Source: an uncultured Alphaproteobacteria bacterium (lineage in GTDB: Bacteria; Pseudomonadota; Alphaproteobacteria; Micavibrionales; Micavibrionaceae). From it: a stretch of 64,000 nucleotides of DNA. The notes below the pieces were generated by a model that was not told the origin of the DNA, did no database searches, and was given only the letters and a program-made list of their open reading frames with translations. The DNA is taken from contig CALHAR010000003.1 of assembly GCA_937931645.1 (NCBI GenBank), positions 62,001 through 126,000 on the forward strand, in the 5' to 3' direction. Below, in pieces: positions 17,215-26,380 of the stretch. A program made the translations under genes and the position numbers. Position 1 is the first letter of the stretch; every line of letters begins with the position of its first letter.

Positions 17215-18338
17215 CGGAACCTCTTGCTTTTACATACCTGACTCAAATGAATGAGCGTAATGCGAGTGATCTCTATTTAACGGTCAATAGAGTGCCTACA
17301 ATACGTGTTGATGATGAGATGCATTCTTTGTCTGATATACCGCTTTCTATTGAGAACGTTAATGAAATTATCAACAATATCTTAACGACAAAACAGCGGC
17401 GTGATTTTGAATTAAATTGGGATTTAAACACATCGCTTGATATGGGGGAGTATGGTCGTTTTCGTATTAATGTTTTAAAACAACGCCAGAGCCCAGGTCT
17501 TGTTATTCGCCGCATTGTTTCAAAAATACCTGCTATTCGTGATTTAAAGTTACCCCCTGTATTGGAAGGGTTAGCACTTGAAAAACGAGGGCTTATCTTG
17601 TTAACGGGGATGACAGGTTCTGGTAAATCAACGACTTTAGCGTCGATGATTAATCATAGAAACCAAAGAGTTTCAGGGCATGTTTTAACGATCGAAGATC
17701 CCATAGAGTTCTATCATGAGCATGATAAGAGTGTTATAACACAACGCGAAGTTGGTGTGGACACTGAAAGTTATGAAGTTGCGCTTAAGAACTCATTACG
17801 TCAGAGGCCTGATGTTATTTTAATCGGTGAGATACGTGACAAGGCAGTGATGGAGCAAGCTCTAACAATTGCGGAAACCGGACATCTTTGTTTGGCAACA
17901 TTGCATACGAGTAACTCTTATCAAGCGATTGAGCGTATCGTTAACTTCTTTCCCGAAGATCAACACGGTCAGGTTCGTATGAACTTATCCATGAATTTAA
18001 AAGCGATTGTATCACAACGTTTATTACCATCTTTAGAAGGGGGACTTGTTCCTTCTTTAGAGGTTATGTTGAATGAAGCTTTGGTAAGAGACCTCATTAT
18101 AAAAGGCCGGTACGAACAGATTACAGATGTGATGGAGCAGAACTCAGCGATGGGAATGCAAACATTTGATCAATCATTGTTAAAGTTATTCTCTGAAGGG
18201 TTAATTGATGAGGAAACGGTTATTAACCAGGCTGATAAGTCTAGTGATATGAAGGTCAAGTTGAGGCAGGTGAAAATGTTATCAAAAGAGAGCTCTTTAC
18301 ATAGTATGGATACTTCTGTTCTGTCTATCTCTGATTAA
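17211..18338 (+). CDS. PilT/PilU-type ATPase (second of two)
   Basis: 375 residues from TTG, overlapping the previous gene by four bases. It has NASDLYLTVNRVPTIR, Walker A GMTGSGKST (about 133), Walker B RPDVILIGEIRD, TGHLCLATLHTSNSYQA and RIVNFFPEDQH, all closest to PilU. In PilT/PilU pairs PilU assists PilT in forceful retraction; a tandem pair here suggests the same division of labour. Full length. Confidence 0.92.
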   Translation: MTEPLAFTYLTQMNERNASDLYLTVNRVPTIRVDDEMHSLSDIPLSIENVNEIINNILTTKQRRDFELNWDLNTSLDMGEYGRFRINVLKQRQSPGLVIRRIVSKIPAIRDLKLPPVLEGLALEKRGLILLTGMTGSGKSTTLASMINHRNQRVSGHVLTIEDPIEFYHEHDKSVITQREVGVDTESYEVALKNSLRQRPDVILIGEIRDKAVMEQALTIAETGHLCLATLHTSNSYQAIERIVNFFPEDQHGQVRMNLSMNLKAIVSQRLLPSLEGGLVPSLEVMLNEALVRDLIIKGRYEQITDVMEQNSAMGMQTFDQSLLKLFSEGLIDEETVINQADKSSDMKVKLRQVKMLSKESSLHSMDTSVLSISD

Positions 18339-18452
18339 ACGAATGTAATACTGGTTTTATATGCATAAATCCGCTATCTTTGATTAAGATTCGTCAAACT
18401 TATGTGCAACGCATAAATTTAAAAAAATAATTTGATTAAACTACTCGGAAAA

Positions 18453-20300
18453 ATGACCATGAAAACTCAAAGATCTTTCAAAAAACTGTTTCTTGTTTGT
18501 GGCTTAACTATTCTGTCGCTACCGGCGTTATCGTCTTGTGAGCTGACACAAAATTATTTGAAGCATGATCGTGAAAATAACTTTGAACCTCAAGATTATC
18601 GCGATGCTTTAGCCCCTAGACAGGCGGAAGTAGATAAAACGTCTGGTGGTAAAATTCCAACACTTCAACCTTATGTGGCGCAACCAGATTTAAACTATAA
18701 ACCAATGCCTTTGGTTTCGATTGCGGTAAACCAAACTATTCCTTTGCGTGATGTTATCTATGAACTAACCGAGCAAGCCGGATTTGATGCGGAAATTGAT
18801 CCGCGTATCAGAGGGTCTATCATCTTTTCTGCTAAGAACCGTCCTTTGGATATGGTGATTGATCATATCGCTGAAATTGCAGGCCTACGCTATAAGTTTC
18901 AAGATGACGTTCTGCGTGTGGAGTTGGATACGCCATATCATGAAACGTACAAAATTAATTACCTCGCCTTAACACGCACAAATACAAGTTCTATCAATAA
19001 TGATATTTCTGTTGTTACGGGAGAGGGGTCTGATACAGGATCCAGTTTTACAGCAGAAAATGAGAGTGTTTTAGACTTTTGGTTGGAGCTTGAGACTAAT
19101 TTAACACAAATTATTCAATCGAACCGTGATACTAACCGTTTGGCAACAGAACGTGACCCGAATGTAACCGTTGCGGAATCAAACCCTGCGCCCGTTACGC
19201 CGTTGGCTATAGATGAAAATGGAAATATTTCTGAAACGGGACCGAATGTTCAAGTTCAAGCTCCTGAAGCCGTTCTAAACGTTAACTCAATTCCTTTAGA
19301 AGACGAGCAAAACAATTCAGGAGAGGATCCTTTTGAGGCACGTTTTTCACTAAACAGGCAGGCGGGATTGATTGCAGTTTTTGCGCCAGAGCGTTTACAA
19401 ACCAAAGTATCAGAATATCTTAATGAGGTTAAAAAATCGGTCACTTCACAAGTTTTGATTGAAGCAAAAGTTTTAGAGGTAACTTTAAACGACGAATATT
19501 CTGTTGGTATTGATTGGAATAAACTAGATGTTGATTTGTTTGGTGGTACAGCAGGTATTGGTTTTGGGACGGGGTCAGGCGGTTTAGTTCGTGCGCTTGT
19601 TGATAGTGAAGGATCAGGATCAACCGCTGATGGAAGGTTATCATTTTCACGTGCAGGCTTTAGTGCGGCGGTTGATGCTTTGGCAAGATTTGGTACTGTT
19701 CAAGCGTTGGCGAGTCCACGTTTAACGGTTTTAAATAACCAATCTGCGGCGTTGAATGTGGCGCAGAACGTTGTTTACTTTGAGGTGGATGCAGAGGTTA
19801 CAACAGGAGATGCTGGAGCAGCGGTTTCATCGATCGATACAGAAGCCAGAACGGTTCCTGAAGGAGTTTTGATTAATGTACAACCAGCGATTGATCTAGA
19901 TTTACGTCGTGTTTCTATGGCTATTCGTCCGACAATTACAACAATTACGAGTTTTACGAATGACCCTAACCCTGCGTTAGCGGATGCGGGTGTTGTATCA
20001 CCTGTTCCTAATGTTAACGTCCAAGAGTTTGATTCAATTATTCAAATGAATAGTGGTCAGGCCGTTGTTCTTGGTGGGCTTATTCAAGATAGTGTTGAAT
20101 CTAGCCGTAACGCTGTCCCTATCTTAGGGGAGGCTCCTATATTTGGTGGTTTATTCCGCAACCAAGTTGATCAGGTGCGGAAAACTGAACTGGTCGTCTT
20201 TTTGAAAGCTACGATTGTTGAGGGTGGCGACAGTGTCCATGATACAGATCGAGACTTATACAGAACATTTTCTAGCGACAGACGCCCGTTTAAACTTTAA
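18453..20300 (+). CDS. lipoprotein secretin (PilQ/MshL type)
   Basis: 615 residues from the ATG at 18453; in-frame starts at 18432 (TTG) and 18459 (ATG) are alternatives. The N-terminus is a lipoprotein signal with lipobox LSSC, so the mature protein should be lipidated. Residues about 85-170 form an STN/secretin N1-like domain (VAVNQTIPLRDVIYEL..QAG). A long acidic Asn/Thr-rich linker follows. The secretin pore domain is C-terminal: LNNQSAALNVAQNVVYF, VNVQPAI, GQAVVLGGLIQDS, VPILGEAPIFGGLFRN and ELVVFLKATIV. It forms the outer-membrane channel for the pilus. The layout is nearest MshL. Confidence 0.93.
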   Translation: MTMKTQRSFKKLFLVCGLTILSLPALSSCELTQNYLKHDRENNFEPQDYRDALAPRQAEVDKTSGGKIPTLQPYVAQPDLNYKPMPLVSIAVNQTIPLRDVIYELTEQAGFDAEIDPRIRGSIIFSAKNRPLDMVIDHIAEIAGLRYKFQDDVLRVELDTPYHETYKINYLALTRTNTSSINNDISVVTGEGSDTGSSFTAENESVLDFWLELETNLTQIIQSNRDTNRLATERDPNVTVAESNPAPVTPLAIDENGNISETGPNVQVQAPEAVLNVNSIPLEDEQNNSGEDPFEARFSLNRQAGLIAVFAPERLQTKVSEYLNEVKKSVTSQVLIEAKVLEVTLNDEYSVGIDWNKLDVDLFGGTAGIGFGTGSGGLVRALVDSEGSGSTADGRLSFSRAGFSAAVDALARFGTVQALASPRLTVLNNQSAALNVAQNVVYFEVDAEVTTGDAGAAVSSIDTEARTVPEGVLINVQPAIDLDLRRVSMAIRPTITTITSFTNDPNPALADAGVVSPVPNVNVQEFDSIIQMNSGQAVVLGGLIQDSVESSRNAVPILGEAPIFGGLFRNQVDQVRKTELVVFLKATIVEGGDSVHDTDRDLYRTFSSDRRPFKL

Positions 20301-20321
20301 TCTTTAAGTGAGGTTTAGTGC

Positions 20322-21086
20322 ATGGTTTGGATTTTAACAAAGTATGTATTGACAGCCGCTTTTCGTGACCGCTTGCTTTTGGGCATGTTGTTCTTGTTAC
20401 TTATCGCTATAAGTTTATCTATGTTCTTAGGGTCTTCGGCTATTACTGAAAAAGATCAATTTTCTCTTATCTTTGCTGCGTCGAGTTTAAGGGTTGGTGG
20501 TAATATTACGCTTATTTTATTTGTCGTATTTTATTTGCGTCGCGCTTTTGAATCGCGTGATATTGAATATTTATTATCGAGACCTCTTTCCAAATTTCAA
20601 TTCTTAACCGCACATTTTTGTGCCTTTTCATTTCTCTCTTTTATTGCGGCCACGCTCATTGCTTTGTCTTTAATGGCTATGCCTTCTTCAGGTGATGAAG
20701 GCGCGGCTTTGTTATTGTGGGCGGTGAGCCTGTGGGTTGAGCTTAATATCATGGTTGTGATGGCTTTGTTTTTCTCTCTTGTTTTATCGAGTGCGGTTAC
20801 AGCGTCATTATGTTGCTTTGCTTTTTATATGTTGGCGCGATTAATGGGGGATATATTGGGTATTATTGAAGCCTCTAATAATTCAGCTTTATTTGATCTC
20901 ATGGGGAAGGGAATGTTGTTTATTTCTGTTTTTATTCCACGTTTTGACCTTATGGCGCAAAGCGTTTGGTTATTATATGACGTGTCTGAGGGAATTAATT
21001 GGCCTTTTATATTGGCGCAAGGGATTGTTTTTTCTGGATTTGTATTTTCTATGGCGTTACTTGATTTAAATAAAAGGCAGTTTTAA
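20322..21086 (+). CDS. ABC-2-type transporter permease
   Basis: 254 residues with about six membrane helices. It begins with a short amphipathic stretch (MVWILTKYVLTAAFRDR) typical of ABC-2 permeases. LLSRPLSKFQFLTAHF sits after the second helix, like the coupling helix of this family. It stands 21 bases after the secretin gene and is the probable partner of the ATPase at 13678-14391. Substrate unknown. Confidence 0.82.
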   Translation: MVWILTKYVLTAAFRDRLLLGMLFLLLIAISLSMFLGSSAITEKDQFSLIFAASSLRVGGNITLILFVVFYLRRAFESRDIEYLLSRPLSKFQFLTAHFCAFSFLSFIAATLIALSLMAMPSSGDEGAALLLWAVSLWVELNIMVVMALFFSLVLSSAVTASLCCFAFYMLARLMGDILGIIEASNNSALFDLMGKGMLFISVFIPRFDLMAQSVWLLYDVSEGINWPFILAQGIVFSGFVFSMALLDLNKRQF

Positions 21087-21817
21087 TGCAGTTCAATAAA
21101 ACCGTTCCATTTTGCTTTTTTATTTTTATGCTGTTGGGTAATGTTGTTTTCTGGTCTTTTTCTCATAAAGTGAAATCATCATGGGCGAATGTTCCACCTG
21201 TACCTTCGCAAGAAAAAGCGTCTTTGTTGGCTTTTGGTGATGATGAGCTAGCTTATAGATATTATGCCACTATGCTGCAAAATTTGGGGAATACGGGTGG
21301 GCGAGTAGAACCCCTTAAAGAGTATGATTATAACGCGTTAACGCAGTGGTTTTTTTTGGCAGATCATTTAAACGCGCGGTCTAATGCGGTGCCGATGTTG
21401 GCGGCTACTTATTTTGGTGCGGTTGATGACAATGATAAAGTAAGAGATATTCTGGATTATTTGGCTGTCGTTGGAGCGAGGGCAGATGGAGAAAAATGGC
21501 GTTGGTTGGGACACGCTGTATTTTTAGCAAAGCATAAATTACAAGATAATGAAAAGGCTTTAGAGTTAGCCTATAAACTGGCGGCGAATAAGAGTCCTGA
21601 TTTAGCGGATTGGGCAAGGCAAATGCCTGCTTTCATTTTGCAAGAAGAGGGGCAAAGTGAGCTTGCTTATAAAATCATGCTAAATCTTTTAGTGAGTAAC
21701 GTTGATAGAATGCATCCTAATGAGATTAATTATATGAGAGATTATATATGTAATACGCTATTAACAGAGCTGACGCATGTTGATCCCCCTGAGTTTTGTG
21801 GAAAGATAGAACTATGA
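21086..21817 (+). CDS. membrane-anchored protein with TPR-like helices, function unknown
   Basis: 243 residues. The start overlaps the permease stop by one base (TAATG). A single N-terminal membrane helix (about 7-26) leads into a mostly helical extracytoplasmic domain with degenerate TPR-like units (LAYRYYATMLQNLGN; EKALELAYKLAANKSPDLADWA). I do not recognise a named family. It overlaps the AraC-like gene by four bases, so it belongs to the same transcript. Confidence 0.7.
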   Translation: MQFNKTVPFCFFIFMLLGNVVFWSFSHKVKSSWANVPPVPSQEKASLLAFGDDELAYRYYATMLQNLGNTGGRVEPLKEYDYNALTQWFFLADHLNARSNAVPMLAATYFGAVDDNDKVRDILDYLAVVGARADGEKWRWLGHAVFLAKHKLQDNEKALELAYKLAANKSPDLADWARQMPAFILQEEGQSELAYKIMLNLLVSNVDRMHPNEINYMRDYICNTLLTELTHVDPPEFCGKIEL

Positions 21818-22857
21818 ATGAAATTGATTTAAAATTTAGTTTACACGAGTTGCTTGCCTTGTTGGGGCTAGCGCAATGTATATATCTTTTGGTTTTTATG
21901 GCGTTGAGATCAAACCGCTTAACTCGCGCGACATTACCAACATTATTTTTCTCAGCATTGGCTGTTGTTTTTTTCTTAAGCGCTGCTGAAAGTAGGTGGG
22001 GTGATAGTTTTGGGAGCTATAGTGAGCTTACATGGCTGCTGTGGACATTGGCTTCACCGCTAAGTGCATTGCTAATCTTTCAAATTGCGAGCGTCACAAA
22101 AACGCCCCCTTTATCGTTATGGGGGATATTCTTTCTAATTCCATGTGCTTATTTGTTTTCTTCTATTATGGGTGTTTTACACGGACAGGTTGAAACATGG
22201 CTACACGTGAGTGGTGTGATGGTTGGTTGTGTTAGTTTGCTTGTTATTTGGCATGAGAGATCGTTCTTAGATGAGCTTTATATTCGGAAGAATGGTAAGG
22301 AACGTTATTGGTTAATCTTATCGCTTATCATTTTGAATATTGCGTTACTCGCGGTTAATTTCTTCTTTATTAATAATACTGAAGGTTTCAGTGACGCTGA
22401 AATGATCAGAAATATTATTGGGATTAGCTTTGTTTACGTGGCTTCGACTAGCCTATTTAGAATTTACCCTCAAGCAGTTTCTATTATGCCTGAGGAGACA
22501 GAAAAAGATCATTACTTGAATGATTATGAAGTTGAGGTGGCGATGAGGATAGAAGACTTATTCCATTTAGAAAACGTTTACCAAGAACCTAGCTATAAGC
22601 GCTCAGATTTAGCGAGAGAGCTTATGATTTCTGATTCGCATTTATCGAAAATAGTGAACGTTTATTTTGAAAAGAGTGTCCCGCAGTTGCTAAACACGTA
22701 CAGAGTGAAAGATGCAAAGGTTTTATTGAAGCAGACACAGGCGGAAATATCAGTTATTTCTGAAGAGTCTGGCTTTAATTCAATAGCCACTTTTAATAGA
22801 GTTTTCAAAGATATAGAGGGAAAAACCCCATCCGAATACCGTGAGAGTAAGCGCTGA
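21814..22857 (+). CDS. membrane-anchored AraC-family regulator
   Basis: 347 residues from the ATG at 21814, overlapping the previous stop (ATGA). The N-terminal 210 residues form about seven hydrophobic helices. The C-terminal 100 are an AraC-type double helix-turn-helix: RSDLARELMISDSHLSKIVN, then ISVISEESGFNSIATFNRVF and GKTPSEYR. Such proteins sense a signal in or through the membrane and activate nearby promoters. It lies directly before the prepilin gene, in front of which sit direct repeats (22992-23009), so the pilin promoter is its most obvious target. Confidence 0.87.
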   Translation: MNEIDLKFSLHELLALLGLAQCIYLLVFMALRSNRLTRATLPTLFFSALAVVFFLSAAESRWGDSFGSYSELTWLLWTLASPLSALLIFQIASVTKTPPLSLWGIFFLIPCAYLFSSIMGVLHGQVETWLHVSGVMVGCVSLLVIWHERSFLDELYIRKNGKERYWLILSLIILNIALLAVNFFFINNTEGFSDAEMIRNIIGISFVYVASTSLFRIYPQAVSIMPEETEKDHYLNDYEVEVAMRIEDLFHLENVYQEPSYKRSDLARELMISDSHLSKIVNVYFEKSVPQLLNTYRVKDAKVLLKQTQAEISVISEESGFNSIATFNRVFKDIEGKTPSEYRESKR

Positions 22858-22942
22858 GTGTAGGTTTGCCTGTTTTGTTAAATCCTCATTTTGTCGTTTT
22901 GAACATTCAAAATAGCAAGATGATGAGGGGATATGATAAAAA

Positions 22943-23027
22943 TAGGGTATTATTAATGTAGTCAGTATTTCTATGATTTTATAAAAAGCATTGTATGAAA
23001 GTGTATGAATCTAGGGTATTATATACT
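22943..23027 (+). promoter_or_regulatory. prepilin promoter region with paired direct repeats
   Basis: The octamer TGTATGAA occurs at 22992-22999 and again at 23002-23009, exactly ten bases (one helix turn) apart. An 11-mer TAGGGTATTAT occurs at 22943-22953 and 23012-23022. The second copy contains a -10-like TATTAT, and TATACT follows at 23022-23027. Tandem same-face repeats next to the -10 are typical of AraC-family operators. No good -35 is present, as expected for an activator-dependent promoter. Confidence 0.5.
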
Positions 23028-23074
23028 GGCGTTTTACTATAAAAATATTATTATTTTAAAAGGAAGGGTCTATT

Positions 23075-23821
23075 ATGACTATACAAATATTAGAAAAGCA
23101 AAAGCGAGAAGGCGGTTTTACACTAGTCGAACTTGCGATTGTGATGATTATTATCGGTCTATTGATCGGGGGTATTTTAAAAGGGCAAGAATTAATTGCT
23201 AACTCTCAAGTAACGGCAACAATTGCTCAAATTAAAGGTATGGATGCCGCAACTTCAACTTTCCGTGATAAATACGCAACTCTGCCGGGCGATATGCGTA
23301 ATGCACTTACTCGTTTACCTTCTTGTGCAGCAGCAGGGACGGTTTGTGCTAATGGTGCTGGAGATGGGCGGATTAACGTTCCTGTTGATCCAGCAACTGC
23401 GCCAACAATTTCTCAAGAAAATGCTCAAGTTTTTATACATTTAGCAGGAGCTGATTTGATCAATGGTATTGATACAAGCGCGAGTAGTACAGCCTCTTTT
23501 GGTAGTGGATTACCAGAAGCAAGAGCCGGCGGCGGATTCTGGCTTGGTTATTCAGTTGATGGTTCTGTAGGTGACATTGCAAATGCTACTGAGGGCAGAC
23601 CAAGCCATTACCTTGTTTATAATGGTCTCATTGGTCCTGTTGGTGCAGATAATGGACCCGTTGATGCGAGTAGAGCCGCACAGATTGACCGTAAGTTAGA
23701 TGACGGTGCGCCAGAAACTGGGTCAGTTCTTTCAGGTGGTACAACATGCCGTGGAGGGGATGGTATTTATGCTGAAGGCGCTTCAGGTTCGTGTTCTATT
23801 GCTATCCGTATTCAAGGTTAA
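23075..23821 (+). CDS. type IV prepilin-like protein
   Basis: 248 residues, with a strong ribosome binding site (GGAAGGG). A 14-residue leader ending GG is followed by FTLVELAIVMIIIGLLIGGI, the class III prepilin cleavage site and N-terminal helix, with Glu at mature position 5. The globular part has TLPGDM and two Cys-containing loops (SCAAAGTVC; CRGGDG, SCS). It is larger than a typical 150-residue major pilin. It is the only prepilin in the window, so it may be the major subunit or one of several encoded elsewhere. It has its own promoter region and a terminator. Confidence 0.93.
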   Translation: MTIQILEKQKREGGFTLVELAIVMIIIGLLIGGILKGQELIANSQVTATIAQIKGMDAATSTFRDKYATLPGDMRNALTRLPSCAAAGTVCANGAGDGRINVPVDPATAPTISQENAQVFIHLAGADLINGIDTSASSTASFGSGLPEARAGGGFWLGYSVDGSVGDIANATEGRPSHYLVYNGLIGPVGADNGPVDASRAAQIDRKLDDGAPETGSVLSGGTTCRGGDGIYAEGASGSCSIAIRIQG

Positions 23822-23848
23822 TATAACCTGAAATTATAGAATTAATTT

Positions 23849-23878
23849 AAAGGCCGCATTGAGCGGCCTTTTTATTTT
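23849..23878 (+). terminator. rho-independent terminator after the prepilin gene
   Basis: A GC-rich stem, AAAGGCCGC pairing with GCGGCCTTT around a 5-base loop, is followed by a T-rich tail. It stands 28 bases after the prepilin stop. It could also serve leuB on the other strand. Confidence 0.88.
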
Positions 23879-23942
23879 GAGTGTATTTTCTCCTCTTACA
23901 ACAATGACGGTTAAGCACATTCGTTTGAGCCTAGCTCTGTTA

Positions 23943-25034
23943 TTACTGTTCTAGGGCTTTGATAAGCGCGTCACCCATTTGAGCGGTTGAAACCTCGGTA
24001 CAACCATCGGCCATGATGTCAGGGGTGCGTTGACCGTTATTTAGAACGTCCTGTACGGCAGATTCGATAGCATCAGCTTCATTTGATAGATCAAGAGAAT
24101 AGCGTAAGGCCATAGCAAAGCTTAAGATTGTGGCGAGAGGGTTGGCTTTACCTTGTCCTGCTATATCAGGAGCAGAGCCATGAACAGGTTCATATAGGCC
24201 AGCTTTATCTGCTTCCCCTAAAGAAGCAGAAGGAAGCATGCCAAGCGAGCCTGTCAGCATCGCCGCTGCATCCGACAAGATATCGCCAAATAAATTATCG
24301 GTGACGATAACGTCAAATTGTGAGGGGTTGCGGAGCAGTTGCATTGCACAGTTATCAGCATACATGTGTTCTAATGTGACATCATTAAATTCAGCCTGAT
24401 GCAGCGCGGTGATATCTTCACGCCATAATTTACCAGATTCCATGACATTTGCTTTTTCACAAGAATGGACTTTATTACCTCTTTTACGGGCGAGGTCAAA
24501 AGCGACACGTCCGACACGTTCAATCTCATAAGTTTCATACACTTGTGTATTAATACCGCGCCGTTGACCGTTGCCGAGGTCTTCAATGCCGCGTGGTTCA
24601 CCAAAGTACACACCGCCTGTGAGTTCACGAACGATAAGAATATCCAAGCCTTTAACGATTTCAGGCTTTAAGGTTGAGGCATCAATCAGCGCATCAAAAA
24701 CAAGCGCAGGGCGCAAATTAGCGAATAAGCCCATCTCTTTACGCAAGCGGAGTAGGCCAGCCTCTGGACGTTTATCGTAATCGACATTGTCCCATTTAGG
24801 TCCGCCGACAGACCCCATGATAACCGCATCAGAAGCATGGCACTTTTCCAATGTTTCATCAGCCAAGGGAACGCCATAACGGTCATAGGCCGCGCCGCCA
24901 ATATCATCCTCGTGCAAGGTAAAAGAAAGGGCTTTGTTATTTTTGAGCCAATCAATGACTTTACGAACTTCGGCCATTGCTTCGGGGCCAATTCCATCGC
25001 CAGGAAGTATTGTTAATGTGTATTTTTTTGTCAT
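23943..25034 (-). CDS. leuB: 3-isopropylmalate dehydrogenase
   Basis: 363 residues, normal length. It opens with [14 protein letters not shown] and contains the substrate arginines ([16 protein letters not shown]), [31 protein letters not shown] and the NAD-binding [15 protein letters not shown]. It oxidises and decarboxylates 3-isopropylmalate to 2-oxoisocaproate in leucine synthesis. The start overlaps the leuD stop (ATGA). It is the last gene of the leftward leu operon. Confidence 0.98.
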   Translation of the reverse strand: MTKKYTLTILPGDGIGPEAMAEVRKVIDWLKNNKALSFTLHEDDIGGAAYDRYGVPLADETLEKCHASDAVIMGSVGGPKWDNVDYDKRPEAGLLRLRKEMGLFANLRPALVFDALIDASTLKPEIVKGLDILIVRELTGGVYFGEPRGIEDLGNGQRRGINTQVYETYEIERVGRVAFDLARKRGNKVHSCEKANVMESGKLWREDITALHQAEFNDVTLEHMYADNCAMQLLRNPSQFDVIVTDNLFGDILSDAAAMLTGSLGMLPSASLGEADKAGLYEPVHGSAPDIAGQGKANPLATILSFAMALRYSLDLSNEADAIESAVQDVLNNGQRTPDIMADGCTEVSTAQMGDALIKALEQ

Positions 25035-25648
25035 TTATAGAGCCAGCTTCTTTTATCTTTATCCTTAGTTTCAAACTCAACTATATGCGCTTTTTTCTCT
25101 AGTGTGAGTCCGATGTCGTCTAAACCATTAAGTAGGCTGTGCTTACGGGCAGGATCAATATCAAAGTCAAAGCTTAGTTTATTGCCACGTTGAATGGTTT
25201 GCTTTTCTAAATCAATGTTAAGCGGTGCATCAGGGTTGTCTTCTGCCTCTTTCATCAATTGTTCAACTTGTTCTTGTGGTAGTTGAATGGGCAGAATACC
25301 GTTCTTGAAACTGTTGTTATAAAAGATATCAGCGAAGCTGGGCGCTATAATACATTTGATACCCATATCTAAGATTGCCCATGGGGCATGTTCACGTGAA
25401 GAGCCACAGCCAAAATTTTCACCCGTGATAAGGGTGCAGGTATTTTTATATTCTGGCTTGTTTAAAACAAAATCAGGCTTTTCACTACCATCTTCATTGT
25501 AACGAATGTCGTGAAACGCATGAACGCCAAGACCAGAACGTTTGATTGTTTTTAAAAACTGTTTTGGGATAATGATGTCGGTATCAACATTAATCATCCG
25601 CAACGGTGCGGCAATACCGCTTAATTTTGTAAAAGCTTCCATAGTCAA
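25031..25648 (-). CDS. leuD: 3-isopropylmalate dehydratase small subunit
   Basis: 205 residues. [29 protein letters not shown] and [11 protein letters not shown] are the signatures of LeuD. With LeuC it isomerises 2-isopropylmalate to 3-isopropylmalate. AAAGG lies six bases before a TTG at 25648; an ATG at 25642 is an alternative start. Confidence 0.97.
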   Translation of the reverse strand: MTMEAFTKLSGIAAPLRMINVDTDIIIPKQFLKTIKRSGLGVHAFHDIRYNEDGSEKPDFVLNKPEYKNTCTLITGENFGCGSSREHAPWAILDMGIKCIIAPSFADIFYNNSFKNGILPIQLPQEQVEQLMKEAEDNPDAPLNIDLEKQTIQRGNKLSFDFDIDPARKHSLLNGLDDIGLTLEKKAHIVEFETKDKDKRSWLYK

Positions 25649-25657
25649 TTTTTACCT

Positions 25658-26380
25658 TTAAGACAGTGTGAAATCAATAAATTGCTCTAAAATAGCTTCA
25701 TCAAAAGCCCCTTGGTATTTTGGACCGTTTTTAAGGCGTTGCAGTGCCTCTTCTGGGGTGCGTTCTGCGGGTTGGTGTGGACGGTGAATCATATCACCAT
25801 CATAGGCGTCAATAATGCAGATTACTTTTATAATCACCCCTAGGTCATCGCCAGCGAAACCTTCATAACCTGTGCCATCAATCCGTTCGTGGTGATGTCG
25901 CTGTAACGATTGAATAACATGAATGTGAGGATGAGTTTTTAAGGTTTCGGGTGATTTTATAAGCGCCTGACTAACAAGCTCAACCCCAAGCCTTGTATGG
26001 GCGCGTTTTTCTTCACGTTCTGCGGTTGTTGGTCGGTGAGGTGTTTGCCAAATTTCTGGATTGTAATTTGGATGGGTTTTTCCTAAATCTTGCAAAAGAT
26101 TTGCCTCATAAAAGTTTTGTGCGGCGCGCTCACTAAAGCCGAGAGTTTTTATAAACTCTGCGCCAATAGAGGAGGTTCTTTGTAGGTGTTTAGAAACAAT
26201 ACCGCCATATTCATTGATATCGGCACCATAATTTTCAATTTGCTGCCAGAGGTGGCTGGCGATGGTTTTAAAATGTTCGTTTAAAATAACATCACTTTCA
26301 ACATCATAGCTTTCGATAGCCTTATCAATATTGACGGGAATAGCGTTGGTAGATTTTCTAGCGGTTTCTATCGTGGACAT
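25658..26380 (-). CDS. HD-GYP-like protein with altered metal motif, inside the leu operon
   Basis: 240 residues. The order of motifs is that of HD-GYP phosphodiesterases. AANFYEANLLQDLGK stands where HDxGK is expected, then come HTRLGVELV, SLQRHHHERIDGTGYEG and VICIIDAYDGD. The HD dyad reads QD and the GYP triplet reads GYE, so a metal ligand is changed. Catalysis may be lost or altered. Ordinary members cleave cyclic di-GMP. It starts immediately after the leuC stop and ends 9 bases before leuD, so it must be cotranscribed with them. Any link to leucine synthesis is unknown. Confidence 0.75.
   Translation of the reverse strand: MSTIETARKSTNAIPVNIDKAIESYDVESDVILNEHFKTIASHLWQQIENYGADINEYGGIVSKHLQRTSSIGAEFIKTLGFSERAAQNFYEANLLQDLGKTHPNYNPEIWQTPHRPTTAEREEKRAHTRLGVELVSQALIKSPETLKTHPHIHVIQSLQRHHHERIDGTGYEGFAGDDLGVIIKVICIIDAYDGDMIHRPHQPAERTPEEALQRLKNGPKYQGAFDEAILEQFIDFTLS

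Noticed and set aside
16066..18338. Reading the PilT-like ATPases as DotB-like parts of a type IVB secretion system
   Set aside because: No DotC, DotD, IcmE, IcmK or coupling ATPase is present, and the neighbours are pilus proteins with a prepilin and a secretin.
23005..23202. ORF overlapping the start of the prepilin gene in another frame
   Set aside because: It is a shadow of the prepilin and its promoter with no plausible ribosome binding site of its own.
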